A stretch of DNA of 64,000 bases from Immundisolibacterales bacterium (GCA_026712715.1 JAPOPW010000030.1:62001-126000); one strand, 5' to 3'; positions 35,784-45,457 are shown, numbered from the stretch's first letter. The notes: generated from the letters alone by a model not told the origin. Program-made: numbers and translations.

Positions 35784-36555
35784 GAAGATGCATGCGGGCT
35801 GGTCCGTCGCCTTTGCGCTGGTCGTTGCGTTCCTGCTCGCTGCCTGCACGGGCGGCGGCGATTCGGCCGATCCCACGCGGAACTGGTCGGAGGCGCGATT
35901 GTACCGCGAGGCGAGGGCGGCGCTCGACGACGGCGATTTCGAGACCGCGATCGACTATTACGGAAAGCTGGGCGCGCGGTTCCCGTTCGGCAGCCATGCC
36001 CCGCAGGGACAGCTCGATCTCGTGTATGCGTACTACCGGTTCAGGGAGCCGGACTCCGCAATCGAGGAGGCGGAGCGCTTCATCGAGTTTCACCCCCGGC
36101 ATCCGGAAGCCGCATATGCCCACTACATCAAGGGGTTGACCAACTACGGCCGGCGCTACGGGTGGTTCGATCGCTTTCTTCGCACGGATCGGGCGGAGCG
36201 CGACACGTCGGAGTTCGCGGCCGCCTTCGAAGACTTCAAGGCGGTAGCGGAGCGGTTCCCGGACTCGCGCTACGCGGCCGACGCGACCGACCGGATGGTG
36301 GAGCTCCGGGACCCCCTGGCCCGCCACGAGCTCGTCGTCGCGCAGTACTACCTCGAGCGCGAGACCTGGGTGGCGGCCGCGAACCGCGCGCAGTACGTCG
36401 TACGCAACTTCCCGACCTCTCCGTCTTCCGGACCGGCGCTTGCCATCATGGTCCAGGCGTACCGGGCGATCGGTCTGGACGGACTGGCCGCCGATTCGCT
36501 TCGCGTGCTGCGAGCCAACCACCCGGGCGCTCCCGATCCGAGCCGGACTCCTTGA
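35782..36555 (+). CDS. bamD: outer membrane assembly lipoprotein BamD
   Basis: A 257-residue lipoprotein of the BAM complex. The signal peptide ends with LLAAC (acylated Cys22), and the body is a set of TPR-like helices. Family blocks are LYREARAALDDGDFETAIDYY, HPRHPEAAYAHYIKGLTNY and the RFPDSRYAADATDRMVELRD segment. It contacts BamA in the periplasm. The ATG at 35782 is preferred; one at 35788 is also possible. Its upstream region is the beginning of rluD, so its promoter must lie inside or across that gene. Confidence 0.93.
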   Translation: MKMHAGWSVAFALVVAFLLAACTGGGDSADPTRNWSEARLYREARAALDDGDFETAIDYYGKLGARFPFGSHAPQGQLDLVYAYYRFREPDSAIEEAERFIEFHPRHPEAAYAHYIKGLTNYGRRYGWFDRFLRTDRAERDTSEFAAAFEDFKAVAERFPDSRYAADATDRMVELRDPLARHELVVAQYYLERETWVAAANRAQYVVRNFPTSPSSGPALAIMVQAYRAIGLDGLAADSLRVLRANHPGAPDPSRTP

Positions 36556-36770
36556 GGGGTCCCGATCCTTGCAGACAGGTCAAGTCTGCAAATCGGATTC
36601 AGGAACGAAACGTACGAGGCTGCCACCAAGAGAAATGCTTGCATTTCTCCCTGTACGCAGCGGCCGGGTCTCGAACCAGGATGGGTGTCTTCGAGAACCG
36701 GGATGGGTGGCTTCGAACAGGTCTCGTCGGTCCGGGGCGCAGCCTCGCTGGCGCTGCGTCGTTGAATCGC
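36545..36770 (+). repeat. dispersed repeat family 2, copy A
   Basis: This is most similar to 41406-41665. Shared blocks are CTTGCAGAC followed by GTCAAGT and TGCAAA, the AGAAATG hairpin region, and near the end TCTCGTCGGTCCGGGGCGCAG (one base over twenty if joined to its neighbour, so read it as two blocks split after TCTCGTCGG). The hairpin has an inner stem GAGAAATG/CATTTCTC (36630-36637, 36642-36649) and an outer stem GCTGC/GCAGC (36619-36623, 36657-36661). Confidence 0.78.
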
Positions 36771-36906
36771 CCTGCGATGAATCGCCGGTCCGAAGCAACC
36801 GCGGGCCGGTCCCGCGCATGCCGCCGGGGGGAACGGCGGGCCGTCGCGCGGTGCGCGGGCGGTCGCAGCGGGACATCCACGGGACGTTGCAGGCCGGATG
36901 GCCCGG
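36556..36906. other. 351-base gap between bamD and glnB
   Basis: It lies between two convergent genes. The first two-thirds are family 2 copy A. From about 36771 to the glnB stop nothing recognisable was found beyond GC-rich sequence. Short open frames here do not resemble known proteins. Confidence 0.8.
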
Positions 36907-37745
<839 letters not shown>

Positions 37746-37797
37746 TTCGCCCGGCGGGTCGCGCCTCGGGATCGCCGGCCGGAACCTCGTCGCGGCC

Positions 37798-38556
37798 TCA
37801 GGGCTGGATGCCGCGCAACGTTTCCCGGAAGAGCCGGCGGTTGGTCGCCACGATGTTGCCCCTTTCCATGAAGTCTTCGCCTCCGTCGGGGGCGGAAATG
37901 AGTCCGCCCGCCTCGCGGACCAGCAGCACCCCGCCGGCGAGATCCCAGGGTTGCAGGCCGGTTCCCCAGAATCCGTCGAAACGACCGGCCGCGACGTAGG
38001 CGAGGTCGAGCGCCGCCGATCCCATGCGCCGGCGCGTCACCCCGCGGTGAGCGAGCTGCCCTCCGGTTCGATCGTCGAGACTCTGCGGCACGGAAAGGGC
38101 GAGCACCGCCTCGGCGAGGGTGTCGTGCCGACTCACCCGGATCCGCCGGTTGTCGAGCTGAGCCCCCCAGCCCCGGGTGGCGGTGAAGAGCTCGTTTCGG
38201 CGCGGGTCGTAGATCACGGCGTGCTCCAGCCGTCCCTTGAGGCGCACCGCGATCGAGACCGCGTAGTGCGGGATCTGGCGCACATAGTTGGCCGTGCCGT
38301 CGAGCGGGTCGACGATCCAGGTCGCCTCCTCCTTGCCCGGCCGGCTGCCGCTTTCCTCGGCGAGCAGTCCGTGGTCGGGATAGAACTCGCGAATCGTCGA
38401 GATGATCGCCCGCTCGGCGGCGCGGTCCACCTCGGTCACGAAGTCCCCCTGTCCCTTTCGGGACATTTCCAGATCCGCCACCCGCGTGTGATAGCGCAAA
38501 ATGATGTCGCCGGCCCGGCGCGCTGCCCGGACCGCGACGTTTACTATGGGGTGCAC
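37798..38556 (-). CDS. suhB: inositol-1-monophosphatase SuhB
   Basis: A 252-residue member of the inositol monophosphatase family. It shows the metal-binding EESG, WIVDPLDGTANYV and the C-terminal PWDLAGGVLLVREAGG block, with the family start MHPIVNVAVRAARRAG. In gammaproteobacteria SuhB is also a transcription/ribosome-biogenesis factor. The pairing with the divergent trmJ is conserved in the class and supports the name over a generic phosphatase. The ATG at 38556 gives the standard N terminus. Confidence 0.92.
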   Translation of the reverse strand: MHPIVNVAVRAARRAGDIILRYHTRVADLEMSRKGQGDFVTEVDRAAERAIISTIREFYPDHGLLAEESGSRPGKEEATWIVDPLDGTANYVRQIPHYAVSIAVRLKGRLEHAVIYDPRRNELFTATRGWGAQLDNRRIRVSRHDTLAEAVLALSVPQSLDDRTGGQLAHRGVTRRRMGSAALDLAYVAAGRFDGFWGTGLQPWDLAGGVLLVREAGGLISAPDGGEDFMERGNIVATNRRLFRETLRGIQP

Positions 38557-38645
38557 GAGATGACTGCCGCGTTTAAACGGTGCCCATTCTATCGTTCGTT
38601 CGCGCCTATCCCCGGCCAGGACGTGCCGAACGGCGTGGCAATGTA

Positions 38646-39488
38646 GTGAAGGGGTCCCGGGAATTGCTCGAGAACGTCCGGATCGTGCTGGTATCGCCTA
38701 CCCATCCGGGAAACATCGGCGCCACCGCCCGCGCCATGCGGACGATGGGCATTCGCGACCTGAGACTCGTCCGCCCGCGCCGGTTTCCCTGCGCGGAGGC
38801 GACGGAGCGGGCGGCCGGGGCGTTCGACGTGCTGGACCGTGCGCGGGTGGTGGGCGATCTGACCGAGGCGCTCGCCGACTGCCGGTGGGCGGTGGCGGCG
38901 ACCGCCCGGCCGCGGCGCCTCGAGTGGGAGCGGCTCGATCCGGAGAAAGCCGGCCGTGAGCTCGTCGCGCGTGCGGCGACCGGGGCGGTCGCCGCGGTGT
39001 TCGGACGCGAGAGCGCCGGGCTCACGAACGAGGAGATCGACCGGTGCCAGGCGGTGCTCAGAATCCCGACCGATCCCGAGTTCCGATCCCTGAACATTGC
39101 CGCCGCGGTTCAGATCACGGCGTACGAAATCGCCCGGGCCGCGGCCCGGGCCGATCCCGCAGGGGTCGGTCGGGGGGACGCTTCGTCCTCGCGCCGGGAC
39201 GCGGGCGACCGCGCCGCCGGTGGCGATGGCGATGGTCCGGAGGCGAATGCGGACCGGGCCGGCGAGGTGACGGCCGCCGAGCTCGAAGGGTTGCATGCTC
39301 ATTTCGAGAGCGCGCTCGTGGACATCGGCTATCTCGATCCCGAGCGCCCGCGGCTGCTCATGCGACGGGTTCGGCGCCTCGTCGCCCGGGCGGACATCGA
39401 CCGGGCGGAGCTCAACATCCTGCGCGGCATCCTCGGCGCCGCACAGCGGGCCGCCAGCCCGGGCGGCGGGCGCAACCACGACGACTGA
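38646..39488 (+). CDS. trmJ: tRNA (cytidine/uridine-2'-O)-methyltransferase TrmJ
   Basis: A SpoU-family (SPOUT) enzyme that methylates the 2'-OH of tRNA position 32. It has VRIVLVSPTHPGNIGATARAM near the N terminus, FGRESAGLTNEEI and SLNIAAAVQITAYEI, the knotted SAM site. An Ala/Gly/Asp-rich insert of roughly 40 residues (about 170-210) before the C-terminal helices makes it longer than E. coli TrmJ. The start is uncertain: GTG 38646 is closest to the conserved beginning, and GTG 38580 would add 22 residues. Confidence 0.9.
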   Translation: MKGSRELLENVRIVLVSPTHPGNIGATARAMRTMGIRDLRLVRPRRFPCAEATERAAGAFDVLDRARVVGDLTEALADCRWAVAATARPRRLEWERLDPEKAGRELVARAATGAVAAVFGRESAGLTNEEIDRCQAVLRIPTDPEFRSLNIAAAVQITAYEIARAAARADPAGVGRGDASSSRRDAGDRAAGGDGDGPEANADRAGEVTAAELEGLHAHFESALVDIGYLDPERPRLLMRRVRRLVARADIDRAELNILRGILGAAQRAASPGGGRNHDD

Positions 39489-39544
39489 ACCGGAGTGACG
39501 ACGGAGCGCACACCCGTTGCCGGCGTGCGGGCGGGCGGGCGCGC

Positions 39545-40228
39545 TCAGTCGTCACCGATGCGCCGGCCGTCGAGCCGGGCTTCCCCGTCGTGAAGACGCA
39601 GCCGCCCGGTCACGAACCAATGGACGGCGCGGGTCAGGATCCGGTGCTCGCGCTCGAGCACGCGCGCCGCGAGGGACGCGGCGGAATCGTTCGGCCGGAC
39701 GGGAACCCGGGCCCTCGCGATCACGGGTCCCGCGTCGAGCTCCTGAGTGACGAAATGGATGGTGCACCCGTGCGTCGCCGCCCCGGCCGCAAGTGCTCTC
39801 TCATGGGTCCGGAGCCCGGGAAACGCGGGCAGGAGGGAGGGGTGAACGTTGATCATCCGACCGGCGAAACGGTCCGTGAAATCGCCCCCGAGCACCCGCA
39901 TGAACCCGGCCAGGACGACGAGATCCGCCCGTTCGGGCCGGTCAATGCGCTCGGCGAGCGCCGCGTCGAACGCGGCTCGAGAGGGAAACGCCCGATGGTC
40001 GATCACGTGCGTCGGAATTCCCGCCGCGCGCGCCCGGCGCAGTGCGGGAGTGTCCGGAACGTTGCTCAGGGCCAACGCGATCGGGCACCGCGCGTCGATG
40101 AGCGACTGGAGGTTGCTGCCGCGTCCGGACACGAGGACGACGACCCGCGCCCGCCGCGGCCACGCGTAGTCCCGATCCGCCGGGTCCGGCTGCGCGTCCG
40201 GGTCGCAGGTCGGGGGTTTGCCGCCCAT
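39545..40228 (-). CDS. purN: phosphoribosylglycinamide formyltransferase (GAR transformylase)
   Basis: A 227-residue PurN that uses 10-formyl-tetrahydrofolate in purine synthesis. It has VLVSGRGSNLQSLI, the catalytic Asn/His in RMINVHPSLLPAFPG and the aspartate in VTQELDAGPVIARA. About 25 residues precede the first conserved strand, more than usual. Starts inside that stretch are lacking, so the ATG at 40228 is kept. It follows purM by 23 bases, as is standard, and is convergent with trmJ. Confidence 0.93.
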   Translation of the reverse strand: MGGKPPTCDPDAQPDPADRDYAWPRRARVVVLVSGRGSNLQSLIDARCPIALALSNVPDTPALRRARAAGIPTHVIDHRAFPSRAAFDAALAERIDRPERADLVVLAGFMRVLGGDFTDRFAGRMINVHPSLLPAFPGLRTHERALAAGAATHGCTIHFVTQELDAGPVIARARVPVRPNDSAASLAARVLEREHRILTRAVHWFVTGRLRLHDGEARLDGRRIGDD

Positions 40229-40251
40229 GCCGGATCGAATCGGCCGCCGGG

Positions 40252-41304
40252 TCAGTCGATGAGCACCCGTTCGGGGCGGCGGCCGTCGGCGTGGAGCACC
40301 TCCCCGATGACCGCCGGGCGCTCACCCGCCTCTTCGAGCAGACGCACCGCGTCGCCGGCATGGTGGGCGGACACGTAGAGCGCCATCCCGATCCCGCAAT
40401 TGAAGGTCCGGTGCATCTCGTCATCCGCAATGCCCCCGGTGTCCCGGACCCAGCGGACGATGGGCGGCACCGGCCAGGTCTGCCGGTCGAGCCTGGCGCA
40501 CAGTCCCGCCGGGATGCTCCTCCCCAGATTGAGGGCAAGACCGCCGCCGGTCACGTGCGCGATGCCCTTTACCGGAACCGCGTCCATCAGCGCGCGCACG
40601 GCCCGAACGTAGATCCGGGTAGGGGTCATCAGGCGGGCTCCGAGGGAGTCTCCGCCGTCGAACGGGGCGGAGAGGGAGGCGCCGGACGTTTCGATGACCT
40701 TGCGCACGAGGGAGAATCCGTTCGAGTGCAGGCCGCTCGATGCGAGGCCGATGATCCGATCGCCGGGATGTACGTCGCGACCGTCCACGATGCGATCCTC
40801 CTCGACGATTCCGAGGCAGAATCCGGCCAGGTCGAAGTCCTCGCTCGCATAGACCCCGGGCATTTCCGCGCACTCGCCTCCGACCAGCGACGCGCCCGCG
40901 ATATCGCAGCCACGGGCGATTCCCTCGATCACGATCTGGGCCGTCGTCAGCTCGAGCCGACCCATGGCCAGGTAGTCCAGGAACAGGACCGGCTCGGCGC
41001 CTTGCGCGAGTACGTCGTTCGCGCACATTGCCACCAGGTCGATCCCGACCGTGTCGTAGCTCGACGTCTCCACCGCCAGTCGAAGCTTGGTGCCGACGCC
41101 GTCCGCCGCGCTGACCAGCACCGGGCTTCGGTAACGGTCCACCGGCAGCCGGTACAGCGACGCGAATCCGCCGACACCGCCGATCACGCCCGGCCGGTAG
41201 GTACGGCTCGCGATTGCGCGGATCCGGTCCACGAGCCGGCTGCCCCGGTCGATGTCGACTCCCGCGTCCCGGTAGCGCAGTGAGGGCGTGTCCCGCTCGG
41301 CCAT
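40252..41304 (-). CDS. purM: phosphoribosylformylglycinamidine cyclo-ligase (AIR synthetase)
   Basis: A 350-residue PurM that closes the imidazole ring in purine synthesis. Family blocks are SLRYRDAGVDIDRG, GGFASLYRLP, AADGVGTKLRLA, DLVAMCANDVLAQGAEPVLFLDY (core CANDVLAQGAEP), LVGGECAEMPG and HVTGGGLALNL. The ATG at 41304 sits just before the conserved start. An ATG at 41349 would add 15 residues reaching into repeat sequence. It is divergent from the DUF2066 gene across a gap filled with family 2 repeats. Confidence 0.96.
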   Translation of the reverse strand: MAERDTPSLRYRDAGVDIDRGSRLVDRIRAIASRTYRPGVIGGVGGFASLYRLPVDRYRSPVLVSAADGVGTKLRLAVETSSYDTVGIDLVAMCANDVLAQGAEPVLFLDYLAMGRLELTTAQIVIEGIARGCDIAGASLVGGECAEMPGVYASEDFDLAGFCLGIVEEDRIVDGRDVHPGDRIIGLASSGLHSNGFSLVRKVIETSGASLSAPFDGGDSLGARLMTPTRIYVRAVRALMDAVPVKGIAHVTGGGLALNLGRSIPAGLCARLDRQTWPVPPIVRWVRDTGGIADDEMHRTFNCGIGMALYVSAHHAGDAVRLLEEAGERPAVIGEVLHADGRRPERVLID

Positions 41305-41309
41305 GTCGT

Positions 41310-41400
41310 CCGGACTCCTCAAGGCGCGATGATCTTCACTTCGAGTCATGTCTGCAAAGCGGTCTCACGCATGATGGGCACGAGGCGGCCGGCACAACGA
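41310..41400 (+). repeat. dispersed repeat family 2, 5' partial copy
   Basis: GTCATGTCTGCAAAGCGGTC (41345-41364) and GGGCACGAGGCGGCCGG correspond to GTCAAGTATGCAAAGCGGTT and GAAGCACGAGGCCGC in the next copy. The similarity stops before the hairpin, so this is a truncated left half in tandem with the full copy. Confidence 0.65.
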
Positions 41401-41405
41401 CGTGT

Positions 41406-41665
41406 CCGGACCCCTCGAGGGCCCCGGGCCTTGCAGACGAGTCAAGTATGCAAAGCGGTTTCCCGGATGGGAAGCACGAGGCCGCTACCAGGAGAAATGC
41501 CGGCGATTCTCCCCGTGCGGCGCGCCGGGGGGTTGCAGAACCGTCGGATGGCTTCGGTGCCGTCTCGTCGGTCCGAGGCGCAGCGCCGCCAGGATTCGAA
41601 CGCAGAGTGATGACTTCGAACATGTCTCGTCGGTCCGGGGCGCAGTCTTGCCGGCATTCGGTTCA
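41406..41665 (+). repeat. dispersed repeat family 2, copy B (full length)
   Basis: The longest copy. It contains CCTTGCAGACGAGTCAAGT, then a hairpin with outer stem GCCGC/GCGGC (41481-41485, 41517-41521) and inner arms GGAGAAATG/CGATTCTCC. Two internal half-repeats follow, each ending in GTCTCGTCGGTCCG (41561-41574 and 41624-41637). Relative to copy A the outer stem has exchanged a T-A for a C-G pair. Confidence 0.78.
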
Positions 41666-41696
41666 GTCGGGCTCGCGCCTATTGTAAATTGGCGCG

Positions 41697-42797
41697 ATGA
41701 ATCATCGGGATCGGAAACGGACGGTCGGCCCGCGGCGTCGACGGCGGCTCGCCTGCGTGGTGCTGGCGATGGCCGGCCTCGCGTGGTTCGGGCGGGCCGC
41801 GCCGGACGATACTCCCGGGGAACGCCACGAGCTCTACCCCGATCTCTATGCCGCCCGGGTCGTCGCGGAGGACCGCAGCTCTCCCGATCCGGCTCTCGCG
41901 CGGGCAATGCGCTCGATGCTGGTGCGCCTGACCGGATTGCGGAAACCGGAGGACGCACCGGGGGTGAAGGACGCACTCGCGGACCCCGAGCGATTCGTCC
42001 AGCAGTACCGCTTCGAGACCGGCCCCGACCACGGCCTCGCCGTGAAGTTCGATCAGGCTGCGGTCGACGATCTCGTCGAGCGGCTCGGTCTCGGCCGGTG
42101 GAGCCGGGTTCGCCCGCGGGTGATCGTGTGGCTGGTCGTCGAGGACGAGCGGGGGCGCAAGTCGTACGTGGAGTCCGCTTCGCCGGCGGCGGCGGCGATC
42201 GGCGGGCCCGCGCACGAGCGCGGAGTGCCGTTCATCCTGCCGCTGTTCGACATCGAGGATCGGGTGACCCTGCCCGTGTCCACGCTCTGGGGCGGCTTCG
42301 CGGAGCCCATCGAGCGTGCATCGCGCCGCTACGCGGCCGATGCAGTCCTCGCCGGCCGGGCCTACCGCGACGAGACCGGGTTCTGGAAGGCGCGCTGGAC
42401 CCTGTTCGGCGAGCTGGCGCGAGAGTTCCGCACCGACGGCGACCGCCTGGAATCGGCGATCGCGGAGGGCGTGCACCAGGTGGCGGACCGGTTTGCGGCA
42501 CGGTTCGCGCGCCGTGGCGCCGACGCCGTCTCGGCCCGGGCCGCGATCACCGTCGCCGGGGTCGAGCGTCTCGAGGACTACGCGCGGCTCCTTCGCTATC
42601 TCGCCTCGATCGACATCGTGGAGAACGTGCACGTCGCGCGGGTCGACACCACGCGGGTGAGGCTCGCGGTGCGGGCCGAGGGCGGCCTGGCCGCGCTCGA
42701 AGAGCTGATCGCCCTTGGCCGGACCCTCGTCCCCGATCCGCAGCCCGAAGCCCGGTCCGGGGAAAGGGAGATTGCGCTCGCCTACCGACTCCAATGA
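41697..42797 (+). CDS. DUF2066 domain-containing exported protein
   Basis: A 366-residue protein of unknown function from the DUF2066 family, which in gammaproteobacteria usually lies next to purM and hda. After a basic N terminus a hydrophobic stretch (LACVVLAMAGLAWFG, residues 18-32) looks like a signal sequence or anchor. Family blocks are MLVRLTGLR near the start, VWLVVEDERGR, ILPLFDIEDR, and a second half ending with LEDYARLLRYLASIDIVENV. No catalytic motif is evident. hda follows after about 100 bases. Confidence 0.83.
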   Translation: MNHRDRKRTVGPRRRRRLACVVLAMAGLAWFGRAAPDDTPGERHELYPDLYAARVVAEDRSSPDPALARAMRSMLVRLTGLRKPEDAPGVKDALADPERFVQQYRFETGPDHGLAVKFDQAAVDDLVERLGLGRWSRVRPRVIVWLVVEDERGRKSYVESASPAAAAIGGPAHERGVPFILPLFDIEDRVTLPVSTLWGGFAEPIERASRRYAADAVLAGRAYRDETGFWKARWTLFGELAREFRTDGDRLESAIAEGVHQVADRFAARFARRGADAVSARAAITVAGVERLEDYARLLRYLASIDIVENVHVARVDTTRVRLAVRAEGGLAALEELIALGRTLVPDPQPEARSGEREIALAYRLQ

Positions 42798-42905
42798 GTG
42801 GCCGGGAGTCCGACTCCGTACGTGCGCTTCCCGTCCTCGGCCGGCTCCGATGACCCGCCGGGGGAACCGTTCCGCTCGGGCGATCCTCCTTTCCGGCCGG
42901 GCGGG

Positions 42906-43607
42906 ATGAATCCGGAAGTTCGCCAGTACCCGCTCGCGTTCGCGACCGGCGACCCGCCGTCGTTCGACAACTTCGTGACCGGGCGGAACGAGGCCGCGGT
43001 GGACGCGGTGCGCGCGGCGGCGGCCGGTCGCGGCGACCGGTACCTCTACCTCTCCGGCCCGGGCGGCACGGGGAAGACCCACCTGCTGATCGCCGCCGCG
43101 CGGGCGGCGGCGGGGTTCTATCTCGATCCCGGCGAGCCCGGGGTCGGACCGGAGGTCACCGAGCGTCTGGAAGACACGTGCCTCGTCTGCCTCGACGGAA
43201 TCGGGGCGGCCGCCGGTCGTCCGGAATGGGAGCGGGCCCTGTTCCGGATGTTCAACGCGCTGGAGAACGCCGGCACGCCGCTCTTCGTGTCCGACCGCCT
43301 GCCTCCCGGACGTCTCGGCCTCGACCTGCCGGACCTCGCCTCGCGGCTTGCCTCCGGCCTCGTGCTTCGCCTTGCCGTGCTCGGTGAGGACGAGCTCGAA
43401 CGGGTGCTCGTCACGCGCGCCCGCGAGCGGGGCTTCGAGCTCTCGCGGCAGGTGGCGAGCTACCTCGTGACCCGCGAGCGTCGCGACGTGCGCCACCTGC
43501 TCGCGCTCCTCGACCGGCTGGACCACCACTCGCTGGCCGCCCGGCGGCCGGTGACGATCCCCTTCGTGCGCGCCATGCTCGAGAAGGCCGGGCAACCCCG
43601 GTCCTGA
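42906..43607 (+). CDS. hda: DnaA inactivator Hda
   Basis: A 233-residue AAA+ protein, the same length as E. coli Hda. The N-terminal RQYPLAF is a sliding-clamp-binding type motif. Walker A is SGPGGTGKTHLL, with LVCLDGIGAAAG in the Walker B place and SDRLPPGRLGLDLPDLASRLASG as the sensor 1 region (core LPDLASRLASG). With the beta clamp it stimulates ATP hydrolysis by DnaA after initiation. A GTG at 42798 would add 36 unconserved residues. Confidence 0.92.
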   Translation: MNPEVRQYPLAFATGDPPSFDNFVTGRNEAAVDAVRAAAAGRGDRYLYLSGPGGTGKTHLLIAAARAAAGFYLDPGEPGVGPEVTERLEDTCLVCLDGIGAAAGRPEWERALFRMFNALENAGTPLFVSDRLPPGRLGLDLPDLASRLASGLVLRLAVLGEDELERVLVTRARERGFELSRQVASYLVTRERRDVRHLLALLDRLDHHSLAARRPVTIPFVRAMLEKAGQPRS

Positions 43608-43738
43608 CGATCCGCCACCACCTCGACCCCGACCGCGGAGCGGATGGAAACCGAGGGAGTGTTCCGGGGGTTCGTCCGCCGGAAGATGGCCTGAACGGGG
43701 ATCGGGCGCCGGCCGGCGCGAGCGCGACCGGCGCGGGA

Positions 43739-45457
43739 TCAGATGCTGCCGGGGCGCCGGTCCAGGCGGGCCGCGACGAAGGCCGCCGCGTCATCGATGG
43801 GAACGAGCTCGGTCTCGCCGCTGCGCCGGCTCCGGTACTCGATCGTGCCCTTGTCGAGCCCCCGCTCCCCGAGCACGAACCGGTGCGGGATCCCGACGAG
43901 GTCCATCTCCGAGAACATCACCCCGGGCCGGACCGTCCGATCGTCGAGCAGCACCTCGATCCCGGCCGCCCGCAGCTCTTCGTGGAGCGCATCCGCGCGG
44001 TCCCGCACCCGGCCCGAGCGGTGCGCGTTCATCGGCAGCAGCGCCACCTCGAAGGGCGCGATCGCATCCGGCCAGATGATCCCGTTCTCGTCGTGGTTCT
44101 GCTCGATGGCGGCCGCCGCGATGCGGCTCACCCCGATCCCGTAGCAGCCCATCTCCAGGGTTCGCGCCCGCCCGTCCTCGTCGAGGCAGACGGCATGCAT
44201 CGACTCGCTGTACTTGCGTCCGAGCTGGAACACGTGGCCGACCTCGATGCCGCGACGGATGGAAATGGCCCCCCGGCCGTCCGGGCTCGGGTCCCCTTCG
44301 ACCGCGTTGCGGAGATCCGCCGTCGCCGGCTCGGGGGTGTCGCGTCCCCAGTTGACGCCGGCGAGGTGGGCGTCGTCACGGTTCGCGCCGCACACGAAGT
44401 CCGCGGCCGCCGCGGCCCAGTGGTCGACGACGACGGGAATCGGGAGACCGACCGGTCCGACCGCCCCCGGTCCCGCCCCGGCCGCTTCCCGGACCGCCTC
44501 CGGCGCAGCCAGGGCGACGGGCGTGCGCACCCCCTCGAGCCGGCTCGCCTTGACCAGGTTGAGGTCGTGGTCGCCGCGCAGGACGAGCGCGACCGGCCCC
44601 GCCTCGCCCTCCACGAAGAGGGTCTTGAGGCATCTCTCGGGCGGAACCCCGAGCAGCCGGCTCACGTCCCCGATGGTGCGCACGTCCGGGGTCGAGACCT
44701 CGCGCATCGCTTCCGCGGCATCCGCGCGTTCCGGCGGCGGCGGCGCGGGGGTGAGCTCGAGGTTGGCCGCGTAGGAGCCCGCGTCGTTGAACGCGATGTC
44801 GTCCTCCCCGGAGTCCGCAAGCACGTGGAACTCCTCCGAGCGGCTGCCTCCGATGGCCCCCGAGTCCGCCTCCACCACGCGGAAGTCGAGGCCCGTGCGG
44901 GTGAAGATGCGCCGGTACGCGGCGCGCATCGCGTCGTAGCTGCGCCGGCTGCCCGCCTCGTCGAGATCGAACGAGTAGGCGTCCTTCATGATGAACTCTC
45001 GCGCCCGCATGACCCCGAAACGAGGGCGCACCTCGTCCCGGAACTTGGTCTGGATCTGGTACAGGTTGAGGGGGAGCTGGCGATAGCTCCGGACTTCGCG
45101 GCGGACGATGTCGGTAATCACCTCCTCGTGGGTCGGACCGACGCAGAAATCGCGATCGTGGCGGTCGCGAAGGCGAAGGAGCTCCGGTCCGAACTGGTCC
45201 CAGCGGCCCGACTCCACCCACAGCTCGGCGGGCTGCACCGCGGGCATGAGGACCTCCTGGGCCCCGGAACGGTCCATCTCTTCGCGCACGATGCCCTCGA
45301 TCTTTCGCAGTACCCTCAAGCCGAGCGGAAGCCAGGTGTACAGTCCGGCCGCAAGGCGGCGGACCATGCCGGCCCGTATCATGAGCCGGTGGCTGACGAT
45401 CTCGGCGTCGGACGGGTCTTCCCGTTCCGTGGCGAGGAGAATCCGGGAGGTTCTCAT
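43739..45457 (-). CDS. proS: prolyl-tRNA synthetase (bacterial type with editing domain)
   Basis: A 572-residue class II synthetase, the same length as E. coli ProS. Motif 1 lies around [16 protein letters not shown], motif 2 is [17 protein letters not shown], and motif 3 is [16 protein letters not shown]. Between motifs 2 and 3 the YbaK-type insertion domain ([14 protein letters not shown] to [17 protein letters not shown]) clears mischarged Ala-tRNA(Pro). The ATG at 45457 precedes RTSRILLAT; a frame extended upstream is unconserved. It is divergent from ilvB. The 131 bases between hda and the proS stop hold no gene. Confidence 0.96.
   Translation of the reverse strand: MRTSRILLATEREDPSDAEIVSHRLMIRAGMVRRLAAGLYTWLPLGLRVLRKIEGIVREEMDRSGAQEVLMPAVQPAELWVESGRWDQFGPELLRLRDRHDRDFCVGPTHEEVITDIVRREVRSYRQLPLNLYQIQTKFRDEVRPRFGVMRAREFIMKDAYSFDLDEAGSRRSYDAMRAAYRRIFTRTGLDFRVVEADSGAIGGSRSEEFHVLADSGEDDIAFNDAGSYAANLELTPAPPPPERADAAEAMREVSTPDVRTIGDVSRLLGVPPERCLKTLFVEGEAGPVALVLRGDHDLNLVKASRLEGVRTPVALAAPEAVREAAGAGPGAVGPVGLPIPVVVDHWAAAAADFVCGANRDDAHLAGVNWGRDTPEPATADLRNAVEGDPSPDGRGAISIRRGIEVGHVFQLGRKYSESMHAVCLDEDGRARTLEMGCYGIGVSRIAAAAIEQNHDENGIIWPDAIAPFEVALLPMNAHRSGRVRDRADALHEELRAAGIEVLLDDRTVRPGVMFSEMDLVGIPHRFVLGERGLDKGTIEYRSRRSGETELVPIDDAAAFVAARLDRRPGSI

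Larger units (their letters stand above)
41305..41696. other. 392-base divergent gap filled with family 2 repeats
   Basis: A partial copy (41310-41400) and a full copy (41406-41665) of repeat family 2 take up almost the whole space between the purM and DUF2066 start codons. About 30 bases remain before the DUF2066 ATG; they hold a small AT-rich island (CTATTGTAAATTGG) that could carry a -10 box. Confidence 0.8.

Noticed and set aside
36660-36690. TCTCGAACC in family 2 copy A, resembling the complement of a tRNA T-arm
   Set aside because: No acceptor stem, anticodon arm or D-arm can be placed around it, and the motif is not kept in copy B.
43608-43738. Possible further copy of repeat family 1 between hda and proS (GAGGGAGTG, CCGCCGGAAG)
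   Set aside because: Only short fragments agree, and the conserved tail with TGYGGG is lacking; similarity is within what GC-rich DNA gives by chance.
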